NCBI GenBank assembly: GCA_003284265.1
Contig: QBVV01000022.1
Location: 1 to 34,764 of the forward strand
Source of the DNA: SAR116 cluster bacterium AG-313-A07
GTDB lineage: Bacteria; Pseudomonadota; Alphaproteobacteria; Thalassobaculales; Thalassobaculaceae
Length of the DNA: 34,764 nucleotides
Direction of reading: 5' to 3'
The notes under the pieces: generated by a model
The model's database searches: none
What the model was told of the DNA's origin: nothing
The model's input: the letters and a program-made list of their open reading frames with translations, nothing else
Shown: in pieces, positions 9,432 through 17,398 of the stretch
Layout: each line of letters begins with the position of its first letter
Position numbering within the stretch: position 1 is the first letter of the stretch
Made by a program: the position numbers and the translations under genes

Positions 9432-10316
9432 ATGGTAAAAGGCAATGATAACTTTAAACACCCACAATACCTAGTAACGGCAGAATGGTTGTTTGACAAT
9501 TTGCAAGACACTAACCTTAGAATATATGATTGCACCGCCCATCTTTTACCTCACCCGACAAAGACATACACAGTCGGGAGTGGTCGAGATGACTACAATA
9601 AAGCTCATATACCGGGAGCAGACTTTTTGGATTTACAAGAAGAACTCTCCGATAAAAATAGTGAATTACGTTTTACCTTTCCTCGTGGAGAAGATTTTGC
9701 TGCGGCCGTGAGTAAGAAGGGATTAGGGGATAATAATACAGTAATTTTGTATAGCACGACCTCTCCGCAATGGGCGACCAGAATTTGGTGGATGCTAAAA
9801 ACCTTTGGTTTTGACAATGCCAAGGTGTTGGATGGGGGGCTCATACATTGGCAGCAAAAAGGGTACCCAGTATCTGCAAAATCCGCTCAATATCTACCGA
9901 CCACTTTCACGCCTAATTTACAACCCGGCCTCATAGCGAATAAAGATGAGGTGCAAAAAGCTATTGATGATCATTCTGTTTGTACAATCAACGCGCTGTC
10001 AAAAGCGCAACATATGGCTACTGGTGGAACAATATATGGGCGTCCAGGTCGGATCTCTAAAAGTGAAAATGTACCCACATCGAGTCTTGTTAATTTGGAT
10101 AGCAACATGTTTTTATCTCCAAATGAAATCGCTCAAAAGTTTAAAGAGGTAGGAGTGGACAAGGCGGAACGAATATTGACTTATTGCGGGGGTGGTATAG
10201 CGGCCAGCGCTACCGCAATGCTCCTTTTTATGTTGGGTTATGAGAACGTTGGCCTCTATGACAACTCCATGTCTGAGTGGGCTAATGATGAGAGTTTACC
10301 CATGGAAACGGGGTAG
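9432..10316 (+). CDS. Two-domain rhodanese sulfurtransferase (SseA-like)
   Basis: The 294-residue tandem-rhodanese protein is of the thiosulfate / 3-mercaptopyruvate sulfurtransferase class and moves sulfane sulfur to thiol acceptors. The N-terminal inactive rhodanese domain shows the DYNKAHIPGADFLD motif (residues 54-67) and VLDGGLIHWQQKGYPV (132-147). The C-terminal active domain has Cys252 in the loop TYCGGGIAASA. That loop matches neither the CRxGx loop of thiosulfate-specific enzymes nor the CGSGVTA loop of mercaptopyruvate enzymes, so the substrate is uncertain. It is divergent from the EamA gene with a 94-bp gap. A strong hairpin terminator starts at its own stop codon. Confidence 0.88.
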   Translation: MVKGNDNFKHPQYLVTAEWLFDNLQDTNLRIYDCTAHLLPHPTKTYTVGSGRDDYNKAHIPGADFLDLQEELSDKNSELRFTFPRGEDFAAAVSKKGLGDNNTVILYSTTSPQWATRIWWMLKTFGFDNAKVLDGGLIHWQQKGYPVSAKSAQYLPTTFTPNLQPGLIANKDEVQKAIDDHSVCTINALSKAQHMATGGTIYGRPGRISKSENVPTSSLVNLDSNMFLSPNEIAQKFKEVGVDKAERILTYCGGGIAASATAMLLFMLGYENVGLYDNSMSEWANDESLPMETG

Positions 10317-10355
10317 TATATTAGAGAAAATAGTTTCTCTAATATACTACTTTTT
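10313..10355 (+). terminator. Rho-independent terminator of the sulfurtransferase gene
   Basis: A perfect 17-bp stem is formed by 10313-10329 and 10334-10350 with the loop ATAG, followed directly by TTTTTAT. The left arm contains the TAG stop codon of the sulfurtransferase, so termination occurs immediately after the coding end. It separates this gene from the convergent flavoprotein gene. The opposite strand has no T-run, so it acts mainly on plus-strand transcripts. Confidence 0.92.
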
Positions 10356-10371
10356 ATACGCACTGAATTCG

Positions 10372-11871
10372 TTATTCAGCGGCGGAGCGGTGTTCCCCTA
10401 CCGCGGCTCGTCCCGCTGATTCTCCAGCTATTTTTCCAAATACTGCTCCATTAATTAACCCGCTACCACCAGGATAATTAAAGTAGAAGATCCCACCAAC
10501 CATCTCACCGGCAGAGAATAAACCTTCAATAGGTTGATAATCCGTATTCTGAACCTGCGCATTAACATCAATGCGAACACCACCAAACGTGAACGTTATA
10601 CCACATGTGATCTGGTATGCTTCAAAAGGACCTTCGTCTAAGGTATTTGCCCAGTTGGACTTTGGAATATCAAGCCCGTCCGTGCCTCGTCCATCCTTTA
10701 CATTTGGGTTAAAGGGCTTGTCTTGTTGGACTGCTGCGTTCCATTGCTTTATTTCATCTACGAAGGCGACTGCATCAACACCCTCTAACTTACTTGCCAA
10801 ATCCTCTATTGTATTACCAGTAACTTTTGTTACTTGTTTGATACGATATTCATCTCTCAAAAGATGAGTAACTTTCTGATCAAAGATTTGCCAGGCAAAT
10901 TGGTTAGGTTGATTAAGGATAACACGACCATATTTCGCATACGTATAATTACGAAAATCAGCCCCTTCATCCACAAAACGCCTTCCTGTAGCATTGACCA
11001 TTATTCCAAACGGATAACTGTGCTTCTGAAAAGCATCACCAACAGCTAGGTCGCCAAATTCAGGTGCATTTCTCTCCCATCCTACTGCGTGGCATCCGGA
11101 CCAGTTCCCCTTGGTACTTGCGCCAATATCTGTCGCCATTCGAATACCATCCCCGACGTTGTAGGGAGTGCCTCGGACTTTAGCCAAATCCCAGCCGGGC
11201 CCAAGATATCGCGTTCGCCATTCAGTATTGGCCTGGAAACCGCCAGAGGCTAATACAACGGACTTTGCACCTATCTCCTGAATTTTGCCTTGATGTCGGA
11301 CCTTTACTCCCGTTATTTGGTTTCCATCAGTAATGAGGTCTAACGCCCTAGCTTCGAATAAAATCTTTATCCCACGTTTTTTTGCTGACTCCCAGAGTGC
11401 TTCACAAAGCCCGGGTCCCCCGCCGTACGCCTCTACGGTAAGCCCTCCCCAAAAAACAAACCGTCCGTCTACTTTAAATGCTTGACGTCCCCAAATAGGA
11501 GCAAACCGTATGCCTTTTTCACGCATCCATTTAAGCGTATTGAAACTATTTTTTACCAGAATTTCGACAAGTTCGGGATCAGTTCTGTACTCTGTTACAC
11601 GAAACATATCGTCGAAAAACTGATCTTCCGTATAGGTTCCAAAGTCTGTTATTTCGCACTCGGCGTCTGTGAGGTCGGGCATTAGTTCTCTAAGGTCGTC
11701 AACGCCATTGTAAACGGTGCGAATAGCACCTGCAGTATAACGAGTGTTCCCTCCGCCTAGTTCTTCCGTTGCCGCCTCTAAAACAAGGACTTTCGCACCA
11801 ACTTCTTCTGCCGCTAAAGCAGAACACATGGCTGCGTTTCCAGCGCCTATCACAACAACGTCGTAATCCAT
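10372..11871 (-). CDS. FAD-dependent dehydrogenase, TcuA/CobZ-like
   Basis: This is a flavoprotein of the fumarate reductase/succinate dehydrogenase FAD-binding family (PF00890), 499 residues, closest in pattern to tricarballylate dehydrogenase TcuA and CobZ. The N-terminal dinucleotide fold is VVVIGAGNAAMCSALAAEE (residues 5-23) with an acidic end of strand 2 (LVLEAA). GGGNTRYTAGAIR follows. The C-terminal FAD site is GLFSAGEMVGGIFYFNYPGG, with GSGLINGAVFGKIAG after it. TcuA oxidises tricarballylate to cis-aconitate and passes electrons to a membrane iron-sulfur partner, TcuB. No TcuB-like gene lies nearby. The gene is divergent from the enolase-superfamily gene, and the 246-bp gap carries palindromes that could serve both promoters. 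It probably dehydrogenates a carboxylic acid, but the substrate is open. Confidence 0.85.
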   Translation of the reverse strand: MDYDVVVIGAGNAAMCSALAAEEVGAKVLVLEAATEELGGGNTRYTAGAIRTVYNGVDDLRELMPDLTDAECEITDFGTYTEDQFFDDMFRVTEYRTDPELVEILVKNSFNTLKWMREKGIRFAPIWGRQAFKVDGRFVFWGGLTVEAYGGGPGLCEALWESAKKRGIKILFEARALDLITDGNQITGVKVRHQGKIQEIGAKSVVLASGGFQANTEWRTRYLGPGWDLAKVRGTPYNVGDGIRMATDIGASTKGNWSGCHAVGWERNAPEFGDLAVGDAFQKHSYPFGIMVNATGRRFVDEGADFRNYTYAKYGRVILNQPNQFAWQIFDQKVTHLLRDEYRIKQVTKVTGNTIEDLASKLEGVDAVAFVDEIKQWNAAVQQDKPFNPNVKDGRGTDGLDIPKSNWANTLDEGPFEAYQITCGITFTFGGVRIDVNAQVQNTDYQPIEGLFSAGEMVGGIFYFNYPGGSGLINGAVFGKIAGESAGRAAVGEHRSAAE

Positions 11872-11915
11872 TTTTCCCCCCTCTGGGTTTTGCGTAAACT
11901 CTTTGAATAAATACC

Positions 11916-11968
11916 GTAATATTACTATTAGTGAAATATATGAAATTGATTCATTACAGTTCTGTAAT
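11916..11968. promoter_or_regulatory. Cluster of ATTAC/GTAAT palindromes, candidate operator
   Basis: Two perfect palindromes share the half-site GTAAT/ATTAC. One is GTAATATTAC at 11916-11925 and the other is ATTACAGTTCTGTAAT at 11953-11968. They lie in the divergent gap between the TcuA-like gene (-) and the enolase-superfamily gene (+), starting 45 bp from the flavoprotein start. The spacing and symmetry suit a dimeric repressor, but the regulator is not encoded here. This is inference from symmetry alone. Confidence 0.4.
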
Positions 11969-12123
11969 TTTGAATTCCTCCTGTGAATAAGCTAGAGCCT
12001 TAAGAATTAATCAGCCATTAGATAATAATATGATTTATGATCTTTCTGCTAGACCTCTGAGGTTTATCGAAACAGCATTAAAGCGTTAGATCAAATTACA
12101 AAATAATCTGAGGATGCGTGCCA

Positions 12124-13233
12124 ATGAAAATCGACGACCTTACCCTAACATTATTCAAGTGGAACGATATTCCTGTAACCAAATATGCTGCTGGTTCAAG
12201 TAATCTGACAGGCGAAACTGCGCTTGGCCTTTTAAAAATTCGAACTGACGATGGTATTGATGGATATGCTTTTCTCGGATCTGCAACTTATAGCGCAGAA
12301 GTGGATTGCAAAGGATTAATACAGTTTCTAAAACCCCTGGTTATGGGGGAAGATCCGCTGGATCGCGAAAAAATATACCAGAATATGTGGAAACAAAACC
12401 GTAAAGTAACACTGCGATCAATTGGGGCTATCGATGTTGCGTTGCACGATATAGCTGCAAAGGCTGCTGAAGTGCCGTTGTACAAGTTGTTGGGCGGTTT
12501 TAGAACCCAAATTCCAGCCTATGCGTCCTCTGCCATCTTGTCTGAGCCAGAAGAGTATGCGGAAGAGGCACTGCAATATAAAAAAGATGGGTGGGCCGCC
12601 TATAAAATACACCCGCCAACAATTTGGCGAAAGGACATAGAGGTTTGTAAGCAGGTTCGTAAATCGGTTGGTGAAGATTTTGACGTCATGTTAGATTCTA
12701 CGTGGGCTTATACCTATGATCATGCTATAAAGGTCGGCCGAGCGATAGAAGAACTGGGCTTCTTTTGGTATGAAGACCCATTAGCTGATGACGATCTCAT
12801 GGGGTGCATAAAACTTCGGGAAAAGCTGTCCATTCCGCTCATGGCGACTGAATACTCACCAGGTGGGTTTACCAATTACGTACCATGGATTATCAACAAA
12901 GCTACAGACTATCTTAGAGGCGACGTTGCCGTTAAAGGCGGTATCACAGCATTGATGAAAACGGCTCACTTAGCGGAAGCATTTGGTATGAACTATGAAA
13001 TTCATCATGGTGGTAATTCGTTAAATAATTGGGCAAACCTTCATGTTATTTTAGCAATTAAAAACACTACGTTTTTTGAAGTCCTATTACCTTCCGGTGC
13101 TCAAAAATATGGAATAATCGATGACCTCAATCCAGACTCAAATGGCATGATAACAGCCCCTGATGTGCCGGGCTTAGGAGCCAATATTGATTTTGACTTG
13201 ATTAAATCAAAGTCATTTGAAACGCTTCAATAA
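12124..13233 (+). CDS. Mandelate racemase/muconate lactonizing enzyme-family protein (enolase superfamily)
   Basis: This is an Mg-dependent enzyme of the enolase superfamily, 369 residues from the ATG at 12124. The GTG at 12118 is rejected because the AGGA at 12111 is only 3 nt from it but 9 nt from the ATG. The residue layout fits the mandelate racemase subgroup: K161-x-H163 as first acid/base, metal ligands D191 (LDSTW), E217 (WYEDP) and E243 (ATEYSP), then D267 and H294 as the Asp-His dyad (EIHHGGN). Spacing matches mandelate racemase within a few residues. KxH in place of KxK suggests an acid-sugar dehydratase or epimerase/racemase variant. It is the first gene of the plus-strand catabolic run, followed 66 bp later by a CMD-family gene. 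The substrate is unknown; a hydroxy-acid is likely. Confidence 0.85.
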   Translation: MKIDDLTLTLFKWNDIPVTKYAAGSSNLTGETALGLLKIRTDDGIDGYAFLGSATYSAEVDCKGLIQFLKPLVMGEDPLDREKIYQNMWKQNRKVTLRSIGAIDVALHDIAAKAAEVPLYKLLGGFRTQIPAYASSAILSEPEEYAEEALQYKKDGWAAYKIHPPTIWRKDIEVCKQVRKSVGEDFDVMLDSTWAYTYDHAIKVGRAIEELGFFWYEDPLADDDLMGCIKLREKLSIPLMATEYSPGGFTNYVPWIINKATDYLRGDVAVKGGITALMKTAHLAEAFGMNYEIHHGGNSLNNWANLHVILAIKNTTFFEVLLPSGAQKYGIIDDLNPDSNGMITAPDVPGLGANIDFDLIKSKSFETLQ

Positions 13234-13299
13234 ATTTCAGAGTGAGCACTTTGAAATATGTTTATTGAATTCAATACTTAATAATCAATGGAGATAAAA

Positions 13300-13680
13300 A
13301 TGGACACCAAAGTTTTATTTGACCAAGGACTTGAGACAAGAAAAACTGTTTTGGGTGAAGATTATGTAAAAAATTCCATAAATAATGCCGACGAATTTGG
13401 CATGAAATTACAAGAATTTATAACCACCCATGCGTGGGGTGCAATTTGGGGCAGAGAAGGATTACCTCTCAAAACGCGCAGTATGATTAATATTGCTATG
13501 CTAGCCGCATTAGGCCGACCTCATGAATTCAGACTGCATCTTGAAGGAGCCATCAATAATGGAGTTTCAAAAGATGAAATTGCTGAAATTCTTATTCAGG
13601 TTGGAGGCTACGCCGGGTTTCCGTGTGCCGTTGATGGTTTTCGCCAAGCGCGTGAGGTGTTTAAAGAAAAAGGTATTTAA
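13300..13680 (+). CDS. Carboxymuconolactone decarboxylase (CMD)-family protein
   Basis: This is a small all-helical protein of 126 residues in the PcaC-like CMD family. The ATG at 13300 is chosen over the ATG at 13288 because the GGAGA at 13290-13294 is the ribosome site for 13300. The core pattern TRSMINIAMLAALGRPHEFRLHLEGAINNGVSKDEIAEILIQ is clear, with His at the position conserved in PcaC. The CxxC pair of AhpD-type peroxidase relatives is absent, which favours a lyase/isomerase-like role over a redox one. It lies between the enolase-superfamily gene and the molybdenum hydroxylase genes. A second CMD gene lies at 20479-20877 on the other strand. Confidence 0.85.
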   Translation: MDTKVLFDQGLETRKTVLGEDYVKNSINNADEFGMKLQEFITTHAWGAIWGREGLPLKTRSMINIAMLAALGRPHEFRLHLEGAINNGVSKDEIAEILIQVGGYAGFPCAVDGFRQAREVFKEKGI

Positions 13681-13712
13681 TTAATTTTTTTATTTTCAAA
13701 TCGCACACGACG

Positions 13713-13722
13713 GTTACGTAAC
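13713..13722. promoter_or_regulatory. Palindrome GTTACGTAAC upstream of the hydroxylase operon
   Basis: A perfect 10-bp palindrome lies about 95 bp before the start of the FAD-subunit gene, in the 136-bp gap that should carry the operon promoter. It resembles the ATTAC/GTAAT half-sites seen at 11916-11968. A 10-bp palindrome can arise by chance. Confidence 0.25.
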
Positions 13723-13816
13723 TCCAACATCATTTTTTGATTGGCTTGTTTTATTGACGGCGGGAATGTTGCTGTTAAACTTGTTTGTGTGCAAATGAAT
13801 ATAGTAAGCAACGTTT

Positions 13817-14659
13817 ATGTATGTCCGTCCTAAAAGCTTTGATGAAGCGATAGCGTTAATGTCCGAAGACACCTGGCGTATACTAGCAGGTGGAACTGAT
13901 ATCTATCCTTCTATAGGGGAGCGAAGTATAGACGCTTCTTTCATCGACTTGACAAATATATGTAATCTTAAAGGAATAACCGAGCATGATTCTTGTTGGA
14001 AAATAGGCGCACTAACAACTTGGACTGAATTGATAAAAACGAACCTCCCTCTTGGCTTTAACGCTCTAAAACAGGCAGCTATTGAAATTGGGTCAATTCA
14101 GATACAGAACAGGGCAACAATTGTCGGCAATATTTGTAATGCAAGTCCGGCGGCTGACGGAGTGCCAGCCTTAATGATCCTGAATGCAAGTGTCGAACTT
14201 GCTTCGGTAAGTGGCACACGAGACGTGGCACTAAAGGATTTTATAATAGGAAATCGTGAAACCGTTCGAAAACAAAACGAAATTGTTTCTTCCATAAAGG
14301 TTCCTAAAACTGATTTGGAATCTTTTTCGGTATTTAAAAAGCTAGGGATAAGAAAATATTTGGTAATATCCATGACTATGATTGCCCTGAAAATGAGTGT
14401 CAGTAGAAATGGAACCATTAAAAGGGCTGCTTTAGCTATTGGGGCCTGCTCTGCGGTGGCTAAGCGTTTATTTGAATTGGAAAAACTGCTTGCAGGTAAA
14501 ACTATTAGAGAAGCCATACAATTTATAGACGAAGTACATCTCGATATTTTAACGCCCATCACCGACTTGAGGGCACCGGCAACATATAGGAAAACAGCAA
14601 GTAAAATTCTAATCCAGCGGTCGATAGCTTCATTCGAAAATAGAGATGAGGCTGAATGA
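13817..14659 (+). CDS. Molybdenum hydroxylase FAD-binding (medium) subunit
   Basis: This 280-residue subunit is of the CoxM/XdhB-type FAD-binding family (PF00941 plus CO_deh_flav_C). It carries electrons from the 2Fe-2S clusters of the hydroxylase to the final acceptor. The flavin motifs are ILAGGTDIYP (residues 22-31) and IQNRATIVGNICNASPAADG (95-114). The N-terminus MYVRPKSFDEAIALM is standard. It is the first gene of the tight operon 13817-20417, and its stop overlaps the next start as ATGA (14656-14659), so the two subunits are translationally coupled. The substrate is set by the Mo subunit. Confidence 0.94.
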   Translation: MYVRPKSFDEAIALMSEDTWRILAGGTDIYPSIGERSIDASFIDLTNICNLKGITEHDSCWKIGALTTWTELIKTNLPLGFNALKQAAIEIGSIQIQNRATIVGNICNASPAADGVPALMILNASVELASVSGTRDVALKDFIIGNRETVRKQNEIVSSIKVPKTDLESFSVFKKLGIRKYLVISMTMIALKMSVSRNGTIKRAALAIGACSAVAKRLFELEKLLAGKTIREAIQFIDEVHLDILTPITDLRAPATYRKTASKILIQRSIASFENRDEAE

Positions 14660-17397
14660 TTACCTTCAACTTAAATGGTAGAAAAGTAGAAGTAGATTGT
14701 GAGCCTATGGATCGCGTAAGTGATGTTCTAAGAGGTAAACTTGGATTGACCGGAACCAAAGTAGGCTGCAACTCTGGTGATTGCGGCTCTTGTTCTATTA
14801 TTTTAAATGACGATTTATGTTGTTCTTGTCTTCTTCCGATGGGCCAAATTGATGGCGGCTATATTACAACAATAGAGGGTTTAGAAGACGGTAAGACACT
14901 CTCAAACATGCAACAAGCATTTTTGGATTATGGGGCCAGTCAATGCGGGATTTGTATGCCCGGAATGCTTATCAGTGCAGAGTGGTTGCACAAATATAAG
15001 GAAAATCCCAAGCCCAAAGATATAGAGGATGTTTTGGGAGGCGTACTCTGTCGCTGTACAGGATATAAAAAGATATTAGAGAGTGTAATGGCGGTTACTG
15101 GAGGTCAATATACAAGAATAAAGAAAAACAGTGATTCCAACACGGTAGTAGGATCGAGAATCAATCGTCTTGATGGCGTTCAAAAAGTCACTGGACGAGA
15201 GGTTTTTGGCGCAGATGATTTCCCCGAAGAAACATTAGTTATCCATGTTCTAAGATCCCCATTTGAATCAGCTAAGTTTACAATTAATAATATTTCCCAA
15301 TTTTTAGCGGATAATCCTGGTGTCATAGATATTTTAACAGCAGATGACGTTCCAGGAAAAAATCATTTTGGGGTCATACCAGGTTTTTCAGATCAACCAA
15401 TTTTTGCACAAAATAAAACAAAATTTGCCGGGGAAGCCGTTGCTGCGGTCGTTGGAGAACCAAAAGCTATAAGGAAGTTTGAACCAGACAGTTTCCCAAT
15501 TCAATGGGTGCGTGAGCCTGCTGTATTAGAGCCGGCGGAAGCAACTGTTAGTGGCGCTCCGGTTTTACATGCAGAGAGACCTAACAATATACTCACTGAG
15601 GGGTATGTTGCCAGCGGAAATGCTGAAGGAGCGCTTCTTAATTCTGTTCATGTAATAGAAAATCGATATAAAACTCCTTTTATAGAACATGCTTATATTG
15701 AACCGGAAGCTGGATATGCTTTACGTGATGGAGATCGGATCATTATCCAAGGATGTACACAAGCGCCCTTCATGAATAAGGACTCAATAGCTGAAATACT
15801 TGGCATAGGATCAGAGGATGTAAGAATAATACCCACCGGATGTGGTGGTGGTTTTGGGTCCAAGCTCGATCTATCTTATCAACCATATATTGCTCTGGCT
15901 GCCTGGAAGTTGAACCGGCCTGTTGGGATCGTTTATTCAAGGCATGAATCAATGGGAACCACCACTAAACGTCACCCGTCGGAGATCTCTATTAAAGTCG
16001 GTTGTGATGAAAATTTTAAAATCACCGCTATTGATTTTCATGGAGTTTTTAATACGGGGGCATATGCAAGTTGGGGGCCTACGGTCGCCAATCGCGTCCC
16101 AGTGCATGCATCTGGTCCATATCAAGTTGCTAATTATTTAGCAAAAAGTAGAGCAGTTCACACGAATAATGTGCCAGCTGGTGCATTTAGAGGATTTGGA
16201 GTTCCACAAACGGCAATAGCACTTGAAACATCCTTATCTGAATTAGCTCAAAAAGCAGGTGCTGATGAACTTAATTTTCGAATGATAAATGCTCTCAGAA
16301 ACGGTACCCCTACAGTCACTGGACAGGTTTTTAGTTCTGGAGTTGGGATAACAAAGTGTCTAGAGGCTGTGCGTCCCGCCTGGGAACGTGCCAAAAAATA
16401 CAGTAGCCAATACAACAACGCGTTAGGTAAAAGCATCCACAAAAAAAAGGGAGTTGGAATAGCGACCTGTTGGTATGGGTGCGGAAATACCTCGATCGCG
16501 AACCCCTCTGCCATTAGGATAGGGATAAGACAAAATGGTCAGATTATTCTCCATCAGGGTGCAACAGATATTGGCCAAGGTTCCAATACAGTTATAACGC
16601 AAATTGTTGCCGACGCGATACAGACTGATATTAATTCAATCGAGCTTATAGGGCCTGATACAGACTTAACTCCAGATGCAGGCAAGACATCGGCCTCAAG
16701 ACAAACTTTTATATCAGGGGGAGCTGCCTCACTAGCGGGTAAGGCATTGAGAGAGAAAATTCTCCGGCACGCTAATGTGGGTGAGAATGCACGAATTAAA
16801 TCTGGTCCAACCGGCCTATATATTGAAGATAGCGGACAGTATCATCAAGTTGACCTGTGTCGCCTACCCTTCGATGAATTTGGCTATGTCTTAAGTGTTC
16901 AAGAAAGTTATGACCCAGTCACGACACCTTTAGACGAAAATGGCCAGGGTGATCCTTATGCATTGTATGGTTATGGGGTTCAAATCGCAGAGCTGACTGT
17001 AGATACTGAATTAGGTACGGTAGTAATAGACCGTATCACAGCTGCCCATGATGTGGGAAAGGCCGTTAATCCTACTTTGGTAGAAGGACAGATTGAGGGA
17101 GGGATCGCTCAGGGCATTGGTCTTGCATTGATGGAAGAATATCAGCCAGGAGTAACAGATAATTTACACGATTATCTCATTCCAACTATTGGAGACATGC
17201 CTGATATAGATATTTTTGTTGTAGAAGATAGAGCATGTGATGTTCCAAATGGCATCAAAGGACTTGGTGAACATGTTTTAATCCCAACAGCTCCAGCTAT
17301 TCTGAATGGAATTCGAAATGCAACGGGTGCAAAAATTAATACATTACCTGCTACGCCTGCAAGGGTTTTAAGTGCTATGAAAGAGGTGGAATTCTAA
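14656..17397 (+). CDS. Molybdenum hydroxylase, fused 2Fe-2S and molybdopterin-binding subunit
   Basis: This 913-residue xanthine-oxidase-family protein joins the small and large subunits. The plant-type cluster is C38-x4-C43-x2-C46-x11-C58 and the second cluster is C97-x2-C100 with C132-x-C134. The Mo domain starts near residue 165 (GSRINRLDGVQKVTG). Pterin-binding stretches are GCGGGFGSKLD, GAFRGFGVPQ and DIGQGSNTVITQIVAD, and the catalytic glutamate is E872 in GIKGLGEH. The fusion order is that of Desulfovibrio-type aldehyde oxidoreductase, but here a separate FAD subunit is encoded next to it. The complex should hydroxylate an N-heteroaromatic ring or an aldehyde, with oxygen from water. 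The following gene begins 1 nt after its stop. The link to a 6-hydroxynicotinate-reductase-like protein favours a pyridine-type substrate (inference). Confidence 0.93.
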   Translation: MITFNLNGRKVEVDCEPMDRVSDVLRGKLGLTGTKVGCNSGDCGSCSIILNDDLCCSCLLPMGQIDGGYITTIEGLEDGKTLSNMQQAFLDYGASQCGICMPGMLISAEWLHKYKENPKPKDIEDVLGGVLCRCTGYKKILESVMAVTGGQYTRIKKNSDSNTVVGSRINRLDGVQKVTGREVFGADDFPEETLVIHVLRSPFESAKFTINNISQFLADNPGVIDILTADDVPGKNHFGVIPGFSDQPIFAQNKTKFAGEAVAAVVGEPKAIRKFEPDSFPIQWVREPAVLEPAEATVSGAPVLHAERPNNILTEGYVASGNAEGALLNSVHVIENRYKTPFIEHAYIEPEAGYALRDGDRIIIQGCTQAPFMNKDSIAEILGIGSEDVRIIPTGCGGGFGSKLDLSYQPYIALAAWKLNRPVGIVYSRHESMGTTTKRHPSEISIKVGCDENFKITAIDFHGVFNTGAYASWGPTVANRVPVHASGPYQVANYLAKSRAVHTNNVPAGAFRGFGVPQTAIALETSLSELAQKAGADELNFRMINALRNGTPTVTGQVFSSGVGITKCLEAVRPAWERAKKYSSQYNNALGKSIHKKKGVGIATCWYGCGNTSIANPSAIRIGIRQNGQIILHQGATDIGQGSNTVITQIVADAIQTDINSIELIGPDTDLTPDAGKTSASRQTFISGGAASLAGKALREKILRHANVGENARIKSGPTGLYIEDSGQYHQVDLCRLPFDEFGYVLSVQESYDPVTTPLDENGQGDPYALYGYGVQIAELTVDTELGTVVIDRITAAHDVGKAVNPTLVEGQIEGGIAQGIGLALMEEYQPGVTDNLHDYLIPTIGDMPDIDIFVVEDRACDVPNGIKGLGEHVLIPTAPAILNGIRNATGAKINTLPATPARVLSAMKEVEF

Positions 17398-17398
17398 A

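Noticed and set aside
9338..9535. N-terminal extension of the EamA transporter frame
   Set aside because: It overlaps the divergent sulfurtransferase gene and its residues are not transporter-like; the ATG at 9337 gives the normal family length.
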